From contig NZ_JARXVF010000006.1 of the NCBI RefSeq assembly GCF_029892515.1, forward strand, positions 186,001-250,000: 64,000 bases of DNA, written 5' to 3'. The notes under the pieces were generated by a model that was not told the origin of the DNA, searched no databases, and worked only from the letters and a program-made list of their open reading frames with translations. Shown here one piece after another: positions 1 to 8,333 of this stretch. Numbering within the stretch: the first letter of the stretch is position 1; each line of letters starts with the position of its first letter. The stretch is from Pseudaminobacter soli (ex Li et al. 2025) (lineage in GTDB: Bacteria > Pseudomonadota > Alphaproteobacteria > Rhizobiales > Rhizobiaceae). The translations under genes were made by a program, and so were the position numbers.

Positions 1-303
1 GATGTTCGGGTGCTTTTCGAATTCCTCGATCTCGGCCGGGCTCATAGGGCCGCCCTGAAGCTTCAATGAGTGCACGGACGCCGGAGACAACTGTGCAAAA
101 TAGTTGGGGTCGGTCGCGCAAATACAGCGCTTGGCGGCCACGTGCTGCCGCACGCAATCGACGACTATGCTCGGGAAGAAGCGTTCCACGACCCGGGCGC
201 CCGCTTCTTCGTGATGCTTGTCCACGGTGTCGTCCATCGAGAAGGTGCCGAACTCGCTGGTGAGCACAAGCAACGAATACCGACAGCAAGGCATCGATTT
301 CAT
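1..303 (-). pseudogene. HD-domain (PhnZ/HDIG-like) protein, 5'-truncated remnant running off the left edge
   Basis: The minus strand is open from 303 to base 1 (101 codons seen). Its second half contains HEEAGARVVE, VRQHVAAKR, DPNYFAQLSPASV and LQGGPMSPAEIEEFE, which I recognise from the small HD-domain hydrolase/oxygenase family that includes PhnZ-like proteins. The part that should precede HEEAGARVV, with the metal-binding HD pair (usually LLHDxGH), is missing: the frame instead reads LLVLTSEFGTFSMDD and the LysR start lies at 305. Loss of the metal-site half suggests a dead gene or a misread frame. The C-terminus lies outside the window. Family assignment is fairly sure; pseudogene status is inference. 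Confidence 0.5.
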
Positions 304-304
304 T

Positions 305-841
305 ATGGATAAGCAGCACGACACCCTGCCCCTGTTGGAATGGATCCGGGTCTTCGAGGCGGCGGCGCGTTTGGGCAGTTTCACCGCTGCAGCCAAGGAA
401 CTCGGCCTCACCCAGGCTGCCGTCAGCCAGCGCATCCGCAATCTCGAACTGAAGCTCGCCACGCAGCTGTTCGACCGGCAGGCGCGCGGGGTCTGCTTGT
501 CGACGCAGGGGGAGGCATGGCTGCCGCACGTCCAGACCGCGCTGGCCCAGCTTGCACACAGTGCCGCCAATCTGTTCGCGGCCCCACGGCGCAAGATCAT
601 CATCGCGGCCTCTTCGTCGGTCATCGAGCTATGGATCGTTCCGCGTCTTGCCGAAATCGCGCGTCGCCTTCCGCACCTCCAGCTGTCCTTCGAGACCATC
701 CAGCGCCTGCCGGACTACTCGCGGACGGAGGCCGGTTATTGGATCACCTGGCCGCGCAGCCGTCCCAACGTTGCCGAACATCGCACTCTGATCGACTGCC
801 TGGCTCTGCCAGCTGAAGCAGCCTCCGGGTATCGGGCTTGA
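305..841 (+). CDS. LysR-family transcriptional regulator, C-terminally truncated
   Basis: 178 residues from ATG 305, against about 300 for the family. Residues about 8-70 form the winged helix-turn-helix (WIRVFEAAARLGSFTAAAKE, then LTQAAVSQRIRNLE, LFDRQARGV). The start of the effector domain follows (IIIAASSSVIELWIVPRL) and then sequence resembling LysR proteins stops after about residue 140. The last ~35 residues look like read-through of unrelated DNA to a stop at 839-841. Only a weak AAGG lies upstream of 305; other in-frame starts exist from 218, but family proteins begin near this ATG. It starts 1 bp from the HD remnant on the other strand, the divergent layout expected of a LysR gene and its target. 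It may still bind DNA but is unlikely to sense a ligand. Confidence 0.6.
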   Translation: MDKQHDTLPLLEWIRVFEAAARLGSFTAAAKELGLTQAAVSQRIRNLELKLATQLFDRQARGVCLSTQGEAWLPHVQTALAQLAHSAANLFAAPRRKIIIAASSSVIELWIVPRLAEIARRLPHLQLSFETIQRLPDYSRTEAGYWITWPRSRPNVAEHRTLIDCLALPAEAASGYRA

Positions 842-1006
842 CGCTGCGTTCGCCGTTTCGGCGGCTGGCATAAAGGATGATCTCGGAAAGACGCGGACTT
901 TTCGGATAAGACCATGCTCAGAAACAAAAGCCTGGGGCACGATGGCGATCAACAGGGAGCGATCGTGCCGGGCGGGTTCTGAAAATCGGAAATGGAGAAA
1001 TCTCGA

Positions 1007-2176
1007 ATGGCCCCTCATGACGCAATCGGCGCTATCGCTGAAGAAGCCATCTCCTGGCGGCGACAGATCCATCAGCATCCGGAACTGCTGTTCGACCTGC
1101 CGAAGACGTCAGCGCTGGTGGCGGAGAAACTGAAGGAGTTCGGCTGCGATGAGGTCGCGACAGGGATTGCCAAATCCGGTGTGGTCGCGGTCATCAAGGG
1201 TCGCCGCGGAGACGGACGCACGATCGGGCTCAGGGCAGACATGGACGCGCTGCCGATGTCGGAGCAGACCAACCTTCCGCATGCTTCGAAGGTGGAAAAC
1301 ATGATGCATGCCTGTGGCCATGACGGCCACACGGCCATGCTGCTGGGCGCCGCCAAGCATCTTTCCGCCACACGCGATTTCGCCGGCACTGTGGTGCTGG
1401 TCTTCCAGCCTGCTGAAGAAGGCGGCGCCGGCGCCCGGGTGATGATCGAGGAGGGCCTGCTGGAGCGCTTCGGCATCGACGAGGTCTTCGGCATGCACAA
1501 CGAGCCGGGGCTCGACGTCGGTTCCTTTGCGATCCGGCCCGGCGCGATCATGGCGGCGGGCGACCGCTTCGTCGTGACGCTCAGGGGGCGCGGCGGCCAT
1601 GCGGCCTCTCCACATCTGACGCCCGATCCGGTGGTCGCCGGCGCCCATCTGGTCACGGCACTGCAGTCAATCGCGTCGCGCTACACCGATCCGTTCGATC
1701 CTGTTGTCGTCTCCGTCACCTATTTCAACGCCGGCCGGCCCAACGCCCTCAATGTGATCCCAGCGGCTATCGAGATCGGAGGTACGATCCGAACCGTCGA
1801 GGCGAAGACGCGCAAGGCGGTGGGAGCCCGCTTCCGCGACATCGTCACTACCACCGCAAAGCTGTTCGAGACCGAGGCCGAGATCGACTGGCGACCGGGC
1901 TATCCGGTGACCGTCAACAATCCGCAGATGACCGTTGCCGCGATCTCGGCGGCATCGAGCATAGCCGGGGAAAAGAAGGTGGACGGCAACTGGCCCTGCA
2001 CCATGGGCTCCGAGGATTTTTCCTACATGCTGGAAAAGCGGCAGGGCGCGTTCATCTGGATCGGCAACGGCGACTCCGCCGATCTCCACCATCCCGCCTA
2101 TGACTTCAATGACGGGGCGATCGTGCACGGCATTCGCTACTGGACCGAACTGGTGTCACAGCGACTGAACGGCTGA
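1007..2176 (+). CDS. M20-family amidohydrolase (hippurate hydrolase / N-acyl-amino-acid deacylase type)
   Basis: 389 residues. Cytosolic dinuclear metallopeptidase of the HipO/AbgB/IAA-amino-acid hydrolase group, which cleaves N-acyl or amide-linked amino acids. Metal and catalytic motifs are present: RADMDALP, MMHACGHDGHTAMLLG, QPAEEGGAGA, GMHNEPG and, near the end, MGSEDFSYML. ATG 1007 is preferred over ATG 992 because GGAG at 994-997 lies 9 bases before it and family proteins start close to IGAIAEEAISWRRQIHQHPE. Length is normal. It lies upstream of metNIQ, separated by 343 bases with a hairpin, so co-transcription is doubtful. A plausible role is release of methionine or another amino acid from an N-acyl form imported by the neighbour; the substrate cannot be read from the sequence. 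Confidence 0.85.
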   Translation: MAPHDAIGAIAEEAISWRRQIHQHPELLFDLPKTSALVAEKLKEFGCDEVATGIAKSGVVAVIKGRRGDGRTIGLRADMDALPMSEQTNLPHASKVENMMHACGHDGHTAMLLGAAKHLSATRDFAGTVVLVFQPAEEGGAGARVMIEEGLLERFGIDEVFGMHNEPGLDVGSFAIRPGAIMAAGDRFVVTLRGRGGHAASPHLTPDPVVAGAHLVTALQSIASRYTDPFDPVVVSVTYFNAGRPNALNVIPAAIEIGGTIRTVEAKTRKAVGARFRDIVTTTAKLFETEAEIDWRPGYPVTVNNPQMTVAAISAASSIAGEKKVDGNWPCTMGSEDFSYMLEKRQGAFIWIGNGDSADLHHPAYDFNDGAIVHGIRYWTELVSQRLNG

Positions 2177-2519
2177 AGAAAAAGCAACTCATCCTCATGA
2201 GACGGAGGCGGCACCGCCTCCGTCGGGAAAAGAACCTCTGGTCTTCGAGGTGATGTAATAAGCACGTGAACGGGCAGCGCCAATTCGAGGGCCGGCTTTG
2301 CCGTGAGAATATTCCTCTGAACGGCCAATTTTGGGAATTTCATTCCTGTCAAATCCCGTCTAGTCCGGGCAATTGTGCATCCACCGGGACCCGGATTGTC
2401 CAGACCAAGGCCGATTGCATGCTACGATTAGTCACCTGTCATCGAATGTGCAGCGTCTTCGTATGACGCGACGGCGATGCTATTTCGCCGGGATGACCTG
2501 ACTGAAACGTGAGCTAAAA
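2177..2519. other. Intergenic region upstream of metNIQ
   Basis: 343 bases without a gene. It contains a GC-rich hairpin just after the hydrolase stop (2201-2224) and presumably the metN promoter. The last 50 bases before metN end in AGCTAAAAATG, which recalls the GCUAAA tail of the SAM-II riboswitch, but I could not fold the matching P1 stem, so no riboswitch is called. No other structure is supported. Confidence 0.4.
2201..2224 (+). terminator. GC-rich hairpin after the M20 hydrolase gene
   Basis: Perfect 11-base inverted repeat GACGGAGGCGG / CCGCCTCCGTC, with a tight loop, 24 bases after the stop codon. There is no T-run on its 3' side (GGGAAAAG follows), so it could be a processing or mRNA-stability hairpin rather than an intrinsic terminator. 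Confidence 0.45.
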
Positions 2520-3614
2520 ATGAAACTCCCAACTGTCGCGGCCGGTGCCGTCCGGCATGAGCGCGCAGAAGCCGCGCCCATGGTCACGTTTGAGCGCGTG
2601 ACCAAACGCTATGGCAGCGACGCGAAATCCTTCACCGCGCTCGATGATGTCGACATGACCGTCGGCCGCAGCGAGATCACCGGCATCATCGGCCGCTCCG
2701 GCGCCGGCAAATCCACGCTCATCCGGCTTGTCAACGGCCTCGAAAAGGCAAGTTCGGGTCAGGTGGTGGTCGACGGAACCGAGGTTGGCCGGCTGAACGA
2801 CGCCGGTCTGCGCGGCCTGCGTCGCGAGGTCGGGATGATCTTCCAGCATTTCAACCTGCTGTCATCGCGCACCGCATTCGACAATATAGCGTTGCCGCTC
2901 GAGATCGCCGGTTTGGACCGGGCTGCGATCAAGGCGAAGGTGGGCCCGCTTCTCGATCTCGTCGGCCTCGGCGACAAGGCGGAGCGCTACCCGTCGGAGC
3001 TTTCCGGCGGGCAGAAGCAGCGCGTCGGCATCGCCCGGGCGCTCGCTACGTCGCCGAAGCTCCTGCTGTCGGACGAAGCCACCTCCGCGCTCGACCCGGA
3101 AACCACGCAGTCGATCCTGGCGCTTCTGAAGCAGATCAACGCCGAGTTCGGCCTGACCGTGCTGTTGATCACGCACGAGATGGAAGTGGTCAAGACCATC
3201 GCCAGCCACGTCGCGGTCATCGACAAAGGGCGCATCGTCGAACAGGGTCCCACCTTCGACATTTTCACAGCGCCCAAACATGAGACGACGCGGATCCTCC
3301 TCTCCTCCGCGCTGGGCACCAACCTGCCGGAATGGCTGCGCTCCGACCTGAAGCCGGAGCCTTCGGCGGGCGACCGCATTCTCGTACGGCTCACCTTCTT
3401 CGGCGCGACGGCCTTCCAGCCGCTGACGGCGCAACTCGTCACCGAGATCGGCGGAAACGTCAACATTCTTGCCGGCGCCATCGAGGAGATCGCTGGAGAG
3501 CCTTTTGGCACGCTGGTCGTCGCCTATCCGGCCACACCCGAAGTCCTCGAGCGTGCCAACCGCTTCTATGCCGCAACCGGCCTTTCCACGGAGGTGCTGG
3601 GCTATGTCGCCTGA
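2520..3614 (+). CDS. metN: Methionine ABC transporter ATP-binding protein MetN
   Basis: 364 residues. Energises uptake of methionine (and often D-methionine or N-formyl derivatives). Walker [10 protein letters not shown] at 58-66, signature LSGGQ at 161-165, Walker B LLLSDE at 181-186. The region after about residue 275 ([10 protein letters not shown], then [13 protein letters not shown]-like text) is the C-terminal NIL regulatory domain that allows trans-inhibition by cytoplasmic methionine. ATG 2520 gives a ~20-residue N-terminal extension over the usual start; ATG 2580 ([12 protein letters not shown]) is an alternative that fits the family better, though neither has a strong ribosome-binding site. 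The 3' end overlaps metI by 11 bases. Confidence 0.92.
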   Translation: MKLPTVAAGAVRHERAEAAPMVTFERVTKRYGSDAKSFTALDDVDMTVGRSEITGIIGRSGAGKSTLIRLVNGLEKASSGQVVVDGTEVGRLNDAGLRGLRREVGMIFQHFNLLSSRTAFDNIALPLEIAGLDRAAIKAKVGPLLDLVGLGDKAERYPSELSGGQKQRVGIARALATSPKLLLSDEATSALDPETTQSILALLKQINAEFGLTVLLITHEMEVVKTIASHVAVIDKGRIVEQGPTFDIFTAPKHETTRILLSSALGTNLPEWLRSDLKPEPSAGDRILVRLTFFGATAFQPLTAQLVTEIGGNVNILAGAIEEIAGEPFGTLVVAYPATPEVLERANRFYAATGLSTEVLGYVA

Positions 3615-4272
3615 GATGCTTTTTGGCCTGCTCTGGAAATCGCTGCTGCAGACACTGCATATGGTGGCCGTATCCGGTCTCGTCGGGTCGCTGATTGGCC
3701 TGCCGATTGGCGTGTTCCTCGCCACGAGCGGTAAGGACGAGCTTTTCCCGGCACCGGCGCTCAACAAGGCGATCGGGCTTGTCGTCAATGCGGCTCGTTC
3801 TACGCCGTTCATCATCCTGGTCGTGGCAATCATTCCGTTCACCCGCCTTTTGACCGGCACGTCGATCGGCACCACGGCAGCCATCGTGCCCTTGACCATC
3901 GCCACCGTTCCGTTCTTCGCCCGCCTGGTTGAGGCCGCGATCAGGGAGATCGACAAGGGGCTGATTGAGGCCGCGCGCGCCATGGGCGCGACGCCAATGC
4001 AGATCGTATTCAAGGTGCTTCTGGCCGAGGCTCGGCCCGCCATTCTGCTCGCCTTCACCATGACCATCGTCAGCCTGATCGGCTATTCGGCGATGGTCGG
4101 CGCGGTCGGCGGCGGCGGTCTAGGCGATCTCGGCATCCGCTACGGCTATCAGCGCTTCATGCCTGAGGTGATGCTGGCCGTGGTGATCGTGCTGATCGTT
4201 CTTGTGCAGCTCGTCCAGAGCGCGGGCGACGCGCTTGCCCGGCGCTTCGACAAGCGAAACCGCAAGAGCTGA
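3604..4272 (+). CDS. metI: Methionine ABC transporter permease MetI
   Basis: 222 residues, the usual MetI length. About five transmembrane segments; the cytoplasmic EAA loop reads [19 protein letters not shown], typical of MetI. ATG 3604 lies inside the end of metN (11-base overlap), giving [18 protein letters not shown], which matches the family start; the open frame continues upstream but is then metN in another frame. Works with MetN and MetQ in the inner membrane. Confidence 0.93.
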   Translation: MSPEMLFGLLWKSLLQTLHMVAVSGLVGSLIGLPIGVFLATSGKDELFPAPALNKAIGLVVNAARSTPFIILVVAIIPFTRLLTGTSIGTTAAIVPLTIATVPFFARLVEAAIREIDKGLIEAARAMGATPMQIVFKVLLAEARPAILLAFTMTIVSLIGYSAMVGAVGGGGLGDLGIRYGYQRFMPEVMLAVVIVLIVLVQLVQSAGDALARRFDKRNRKS

Positions 4273-4312
4273 CTTTCCCCCTCCCAAGTCGTGTAACATC
4301 AAGGAGATACAC

Positions 4313-5089
4313 ATGATGAAGTTCCTCGTCACGGCGGCCCTCGCCGCCCTCATCAGCGTCCCGGCGTTGGCCGAAGACATCAAGATCGGCGTCACGCCCG
4401 GCGAACACGCGCAGATCATGGAAAAGGTCAAGGAAGTCGCCGCCAAGAAGGGCCTCAATATCGAGATCCTGGAATTCTCCGACTACGTGGTGCCGAACCA
4501 GGCGCTCGCCGACGGCGACCTCAACGCCAACTCCTTCCAGCATCAACCCTATCTCGATAACCAGATCGCCGATCGCGGTTTCGATCTCGTCAGCGTCGGC
4601 AAGACCATCACCACGCCCATGGGCGTCTATTCCAAGAAGGTGAAAAACCTCGGCGAGCTCGCTGATGGTGCAACCGTCGCCATCCCGAACGACCCGACCA
4701 ACGGCGGCCGCGCGCTTCTCGTTCTCGCCAAGGAAGGGCTCATCAAGGTCAAGCCGGAAGCCGGCCTGAAGGTGGGCCCCGCCGACATCATCGAAAACCC
4801 GAAGAACATCCAGATCTCCGAACTCGACGCCGCGCAGCTTCCGCGTTCGCTGGATGACGTGGACGCCGCCGTCATCAACACCAACTACGCGATGGAAGCT
4901 GGCCTGCACCCGAAGACCGACGCCATCGCCATCGAGGGCAGCGAATCTCCCTACGCCAACGTGATCGTCGTGCGCAGCGCCGACAAGGACGCGCCGTGGG
5001 TCAAGACGCTTGTCGAGTCCTACCATGACGACAGCATCAAGGCGTTCATCAACGACGAGTTCAAGGGCGCGCTGATCCCGTCCTGGTAA
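4313..5089 (+). CDS. metQ: Methionine-binding protein MetQ (NLPA family)
   Basis: 258 residues. Periplasmic binding component of MetNIQ. A Sec signal (MMKFLVTAALAALISVPALA) leads straight to EDIKIGVTPGEHAQIMEKV; there is no lipobox cysteine, so it is soluble rather than a lipoprotein. NLPA hallmarks follow: DYVVPNQALADGDLNANSFQ, PNDPTNGGRALLVL, DAAVINTNYAMEAGL. AAGGAG at 4301-4306 supports ATG 4313 or the adjacent ATG 4316. It follows metI by 40 bases. A short GC hairpin at about 5097-5111 follows the stop but lacks a T-run. Confidence 0.93.
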   Translation: MMKFLVTAALAALISVPALAEDIKIGVTPGEHAQIMEKVKEVAAKKGLNIEILEFSDYVVPNQALADGDLNANSFQHQPYLDNQIADRGFDLVSVGKTITTPMGVYSKKVKNLGELADGATVAIPNDPTNGGRALLVLAKEGLIKVKPEAGLKVGPADIIENPKNIQISELDAAQLPRSLDDVDAAVINTNYAMEAGLHPKTDAIAIEGSESPYANVIVVRSADKDAPWVKTLVESYHDDSIKAFINDEFKGALIPSW

Positions 5090-5223
5090 TCGGCGCTCGG
5101 GCCTGGCCCGATGCTGCAAATCGCCCGAACTGCGATGCCCGGCTGGCCCAGTGCCGCCGGGCGTCGCGCACTTTTTGGATTTACGAGACGGATTCACTAG
5201 CGCGATTTTGTCGGTAGCCGACG

Positions 5224-5655
5224 CTAGGCGCGGGACGTCTCGCGCAGAAAATCCCGGGGCGCCAAAGCGATGTCGGCAAGCGTGTAACGATCGAGCGCGC
5301 TCTGGAACGACGACAGGGCGTCGTGCAGCATACCGGAAAGCCTGCAACACTGCGTGATCGTGCATTGGTTGCCCGTCGCGAAGCATTCGACCAGGGCGAA
5401 GTCTGGTTCGGTCAGCCGGATCACGTCGCCTATGCGGATGTCTTCTGGCCGGCGGCCGAGAGTAAGCCCGCCTGACCTGCCGCGAACCGCGACAAGATAT
5501 CCGGCGCGGGTCAGTGTGTTGGCAACCTTGTTTAGATGTGTCTTCGATACGCCGAAGGCACGCGCCGTCTCCTCGATCGTGAACAGCCGGTCCTCAGCGG
5601 ACGCCGCGAACATCAGCATGCGCAGCGTGTAGTCGGAGAAATTCGTCAGCCTCAT
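5224..5655 (-). CDS. nsrR: Rrf2-family repressor, NsrR type (nitric oxide sensing)
   Basis: 143 residues. Winged helix N-terminus (MRLTNFSDYTLRMLMFAA, ETARAFGVSKTHLNKVANTL, VRGRSGGLTL) typical of Rrf2 proteins, with the NsrR-type iron-sulfur cysteines C91, C98 and C103/C104 in ECFATGNQCTITQCC. NsrR holds an iron-sulfur cluster that is nitrosylated by NO, releasing repression of NO-detoxifying genes. It is the second gene of a probable two-gene unit behind a truncated haemoglobin (46-base gap), a textbook NsrR target. IscR is excluded by the cysteine pattern and neighbours. Confidence 0.88.
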   Translation of the reverse strand: MRLTNFSDYTLRMLMFAASAEDRLFTIEETARAFGVSKTHLNKVANTLTRAGYLVAVRGRSGGLTLGRRPEDIRIGDVIRLTEPDFALVECFATGNQCTITQCCRLSGMLHDALSSFQSALDRYTLADIALAPRDFLRETSRA

Positions 5656-5701
5656 TTTGATCCAACCTTCGCATGCCGACCCTGCCGACTGTCCCGGAAG
5701 G

Positions 5702-6166
5702 TCATAGCCTATCGGCCGTGATCGGCTCGACAGTCAACGTGTTTTCACCGCGATTGTGGGCCAGTGCAAGGCGGAATGAATGGGCGATGCGGAAAGCCCG
5801 TTCCATGAACAGCGCCGCAATCTCCGGCGGGCAGAGATTTCGGACGGTTGCGCGAAACAAACCAAGCCATCGCCGGAAGTGATGTTCGCCCAGCCCCGGA
5901 AGCGCCAGATGCGGCGGCAGCGGGCGGCCGTCATAGCGGCCGGTGCGCAGCATCAAGGACGACCAGAAATCGCACATTTTTGCCAGATGCCGTGGCCAAT
6001 CATGCGGCGCGATGGCCCCGTTGAACACCGGTCCGAGCAGGGCGTCCTTGCGAATCTCGTCATAGAAGCCGTGAACCACATCGTGGATCATCTGCTCGTC
6101 CAACTGCTCGGGCAGCACCCGGCCGTCGATGACGATGGTTGGTTTGTCCTTTGCGCCTACGCTCAT
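5702..6166 (-). CDS. Group III truncated haemoglobin
   Basis: 154 residues. Small haem protein of the Ctb-like group III, thought to oxidise NO or handle oxygen under nitrosative stress. Visible signs: B-helix HGFYDEIRKD with Phe34-Tyr35, E-helix HDWPRHLAKMCDFWSSLML, the group III text TGRYDGRPLPPHLALP, and the proximal His in GLGEHHFRRWLGLF. It heads a leftward pair with nsrR. The upstream 144-base gap shared with the divergent DUF6522-like gene should hold the promoters; I could not point to a convincing NsrR box in it. Confidence 0.88.
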   Translation of the reverse strand: MSVGAKDKPTIVIDGRVLPEQLDEQMIHDVVHGFYDEIRKDALLGPVFNGAIAPHDWPRHLAKMCDFWSSLMLRTGRYDGRPLPPHLALPGLGEHHFRRWLGLFRATVRNLCPPEIAALFMERAFRIAHSFRLALAHNRGENTLTVEPITADRL

Positions 6167-6310
6167 GCCTGCACTCCGCCGTCAGCCAGTTCGCTGCGGC
6201 CCTTAGTCGTCCAACTATGATGGGTATGTGATGCGAACAGGCTTCACTATGTGGGTTAAAACATATATCGTCAATCTATCTTTATGCCGCACTGACGATC
6301 AGGAGGCCAG

Positions 6311-6583
6311 ATGAGGATCGAGTTTGACGAGACCGGAGATTATGTCCTGGACCCGACATTCCTGGCGCATAGGCTTTCGATGGAGGCGAACGAACTTCGG
6401 CGCCGCATGCGCCTCGGCCTCGTGACAAGCCTGGTCGAGCGTGGCGTCGACAACGACGAAGGCCGCAAGCGCCTGACTGTGCGCAACGGACACGCGGTCT
6501 GGCGTGGCATCATCGACGCTGACAACTGCATTGTCAGCGAGGAGTCGATCGACCTCAGACAATTTCCCGCCTTGGGAGGCTAG
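6311..6583 (+). CDS. DUF6522-like small protein
   Basis: 90 residues. The sequence (MRIEFDETGDYVLDPTFLA, ELRRRMRLGLVTSLVERG, GRKRLTVRNGHAVWRGIID) matches my memory of the DUF6522 family, found in rhizobia, often close to denitrification or nitric-oxide genes. A strong ribosome-binding site AGGAGG at 6301-6306 sets the ATG. No transmembrane segment or known catalytic motif is visible. Divergent from the haemoglobin/nsrR pair and followed by a tiny membrane peptide gene, so a role in NO or redox response is inferred from context only. Confidence 0.75.
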   Translation: MRIEFDETGDYVLDPTFLAHRLSMEANELRRRMRLGLVTSLVERGVDNDEGRKRLTVRNGHAVWRGIIDADNCIVSEESIDLRQFPALGG

Positions 6584-6673
6584 TTGGGCTCATCGATCAT
6601 CTGCCCGGCGGAATGCGCTGGGTAGCACCCGACCAAGGTTAGCTATCCAAGAAATTAAAAACAGAAAGGCACC

Positions 6674-6772
6674 ATGATGGATCAACGTTCGGAAAGCACG
6701 CTTGTGCCGATGCTAATCGGCGGCTTGTTGCTATGTATCGTGGGATACGTAGTGGTCATGATCTTCGTGTGA
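6674..6772 (+). CDS. 32-residue single-span membrane peptide
   Basis: ATG 6674 to TGA 6770-6772. The product starts MMDQRSESTLVPMLIGG and continues as one hydrophobic helix of about 20 residues ending VVVMIFV. A GAAAGG stretch at 6664-6669 is a usable ribosome-binding site. The charged head, single helix and lack of a tail resemble the small accessory membrane proteins found in NO/denitrification and oxidase loci. It follows the DUF6522-like gene by 90 bases on the same strand. No function is claimed; coding status rests on the start, the ribosome-binding site and the helix. Confidence 0.5.
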   Translation: MMDQRSESTLVPMLIGGLLLCIVGYVVVMIFV

Positions 6773-7329
6773 ACGGCATAGTGGCAACAAACTCTGAGCT
6801 TCCAGAAGTTATATTACATCACCCGCTAGGCGTTTTATCTTCTCGAATTATCTCGCCGCAACGGCTGCCGGTTCCAGTTGGGTGGAACTGTCCAGCGGGG
6901 CAACATCCTCTGCGGCATCGATCTGGTTCGCCGCACGGACGGAAGGAAGGTGTTCAGTGTCCCCGGATCGCTTCTCACGACGACTTCAGGGCCAAGATGG
7001 GTAAGAAGGCGGCCGGCGCCGTTTGGCTGAATGAGGATCTCCAGTCGCAGTGCGCCTAGAACCGATGGTTCTCGGCGCACTATGATAACCGCACCCCCCG
7101 CAAAAACATCCGATTGGATCGCTGGGAGTCTATCCAGGAGAAGAGCGGCTGCTTTCAGAATGGCGGCACACCCGAGCTCGCTCTGCTTCGCTGCGCCCGG
7201 AGCGGATGAAAAGTTCGGCACGTCGCTCAGCGAAATAGCGCAACACAACTAAGATCTGCTTCCTGGCGTAGCGCGTCAGGGAAGTCGATCCGCAGCTGCT
7301 GTGAGTTCGAGACGCCTCGTTGACCGCCT
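6773..7329. other. Gene-poor stretch between the NO patch and the syrB-like gene
   Basis: 557 bases with no recognisable gene. Open frames on both strands have no family resemblance. The only clear structure is a long imperfect hairpin at 7049-7081. It may be degraded DNA of mobile origin, given the SyrB-like gene next door, but no terminal repeats are visible. Confidence 0.4.
7049..7081. repeat. 33-base imperfect inverted repeat
   Basis: AGTGCGCC-T-AGAACC-GAT-GGTTCT-C-GGCGCACT: 14 paired bases per arm with a single T/C mismatch and a 3-base loop. No T-run follows on either side. It is not close to a gene end on either strand (277 bases after the small peptide gene, 249 bases from the syrB-like stop), so it could be a terminator-like element, a relic of a mobile element or a small RNA part. 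Confidence 0.55.
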
Positions 7330-8007
7330 CTACTTCAGCCCCAGCTTTTTCCTCAGTTCGGCGTTCTCCTTGCGGAGACGTTCCGCAAGCAGGCTCTTCA
7401 GTCGTTTGTTTTCTTCCTCGAGCGCCAGAAGACCTTTGAGATCGTTGCTTTCTGATGCGGGGACTGCAGCCTTCTTCCAGTGGTAGTAGGTCTGCTCCGA
7501 GACACCGGCCTGCTTGACCGCGCTTCTGATACTCGCGCCGCGACCGATCGACTGCTCGATATCTCCAAGCATTCGAGCGCGTTCCTTTTCGGAGTAGATC
7601 TTTCGACCGGTCCGAACTGCTGCTGTCGGGGCTTCAGCCATCTGGGCGGCTGGCTTGGCGCCACTCTTGCGAGCAGACGGCTTGGGTTCAGCCTTTGCCT
7701 TCCGCGATCGCCGTACCTTCTTCTTCGCTTCAGGTGCCTGAGATTCGGTGGCGCTCTGTTCTTGTTCAGTTTCTTGAGGGTCGGCCATGTGATCCTCCAC
7801 TAACGGGTTGTGGCTGTCTCCAGCATCAATCGCTAGCGCATTAGAGTCAATAAGCTGACTGTCTGTCCACTCGATGGGAGCGAACTCTTTTGTTGTCTCA
7901 GCTACAAGAGCAGGCAGATCGATATCACCCCAGATCGAACGACTTCGTCCCTGCATGCCGCGCTTCTGTTTGACCTCCACGGTGAACGGTCGAGTCTGTC
8001 GCCTCAT
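7330..8007 (-). CDS. SyrB-like putative transcriptional regulator
   Basis: 225 residues. N-terminus MRRQTRPFTVEVKQKRG is typical of rhizobial SyrB-like proteins. Residues about 90-130 are low-complexity, rich in Lys, Ala, Pro and Ser. A transposase-like helix-turn-helix follows (YSEKERARMLGDIEQSIG, then IRSAVKQAGVSEQTYYHWKK), and the end is a Leu/Glu/Lys coiled coil (LLALEEENKRLKSLLAE, KENAELRKKLGLK). The HTH plus coiled coil resembles IS3-type OrfA proteins, from which the family may derive. In Sinorhizobium SyrB affects SyrM; no such partner is in this window. It stands alone. Confidence 0.7.
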   Translation of the reverse strand: MRRQTRPFTVEVKQKRGMQGRSRSIWGDIDLPALVAETTKEFAPIEWTDSQLIDSNALAIDAGDSHNPLVEDHMADPQETEQEQSATESQAPEAKKKVRRSRKAKAEPKPSARKSGAKPAAQMAEAPTAAVRTGRKIYSEKERARMLGDIEQSIGRGASIRSAVKQAGVSEQTYYHWKKAAVPASESNDLKGLLALEEENKRLKSLLAERLRKENAELRKKLGLK

Positions 8008-8333
8008 GAATTCCTTCCTTGAAAAGACACGACTTCCTCAAGAAGTCGCTGTTTGGCGAGAAGCCAACGTCCTGACACCCATCTCTCGCGCCGAGCTTTA
8101 TCGGATGAGACCGGCGACGAGCAAGCAGCGTTCAGGCGGTCTGTCTTCAGGCAGCTGAGGCTCGTTCGAGCCAGGTCGACAGGCGGCATGCCTCTGTACT
8201 CAGAACTTCCCTGCGCAAGAGCGAAATTGAAGGCGTTCCCCTTGAAGCCCGCCCGCAATTTTCCTTCCACTGCAAGTTGGAACTCAGCGAGATGAATTCA
8301 TCTCGTCCTTTGATGAGATCAATCTGTGCGAAA
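8008..8333. other. Intergenic region, no gene recognised
   Basis: 326 bases between the start of the leftward syrB-like gene and the end of the leftward DapA-like gene. It should hold the syrB-like promoter. Short open frames here have no recognisable similarity and no ribosome-binding site. Confidence 0.4.

Noticed and set aside
2470-2530. Possible SAM-II riboswitch before metN (AGCTAAAAATG tail)
   Set aside because: The tail resembles SAM-II, but no P1 stem of proper spacing and no pseudoknot could be built by eye. Kept only as a low-interest finding.
2862-4067. Open frame of about 400 codons antisense to metN/metI
   Set aside because: Crosses two real genes in antisense and has no family resemblance or ribosome-binding site.
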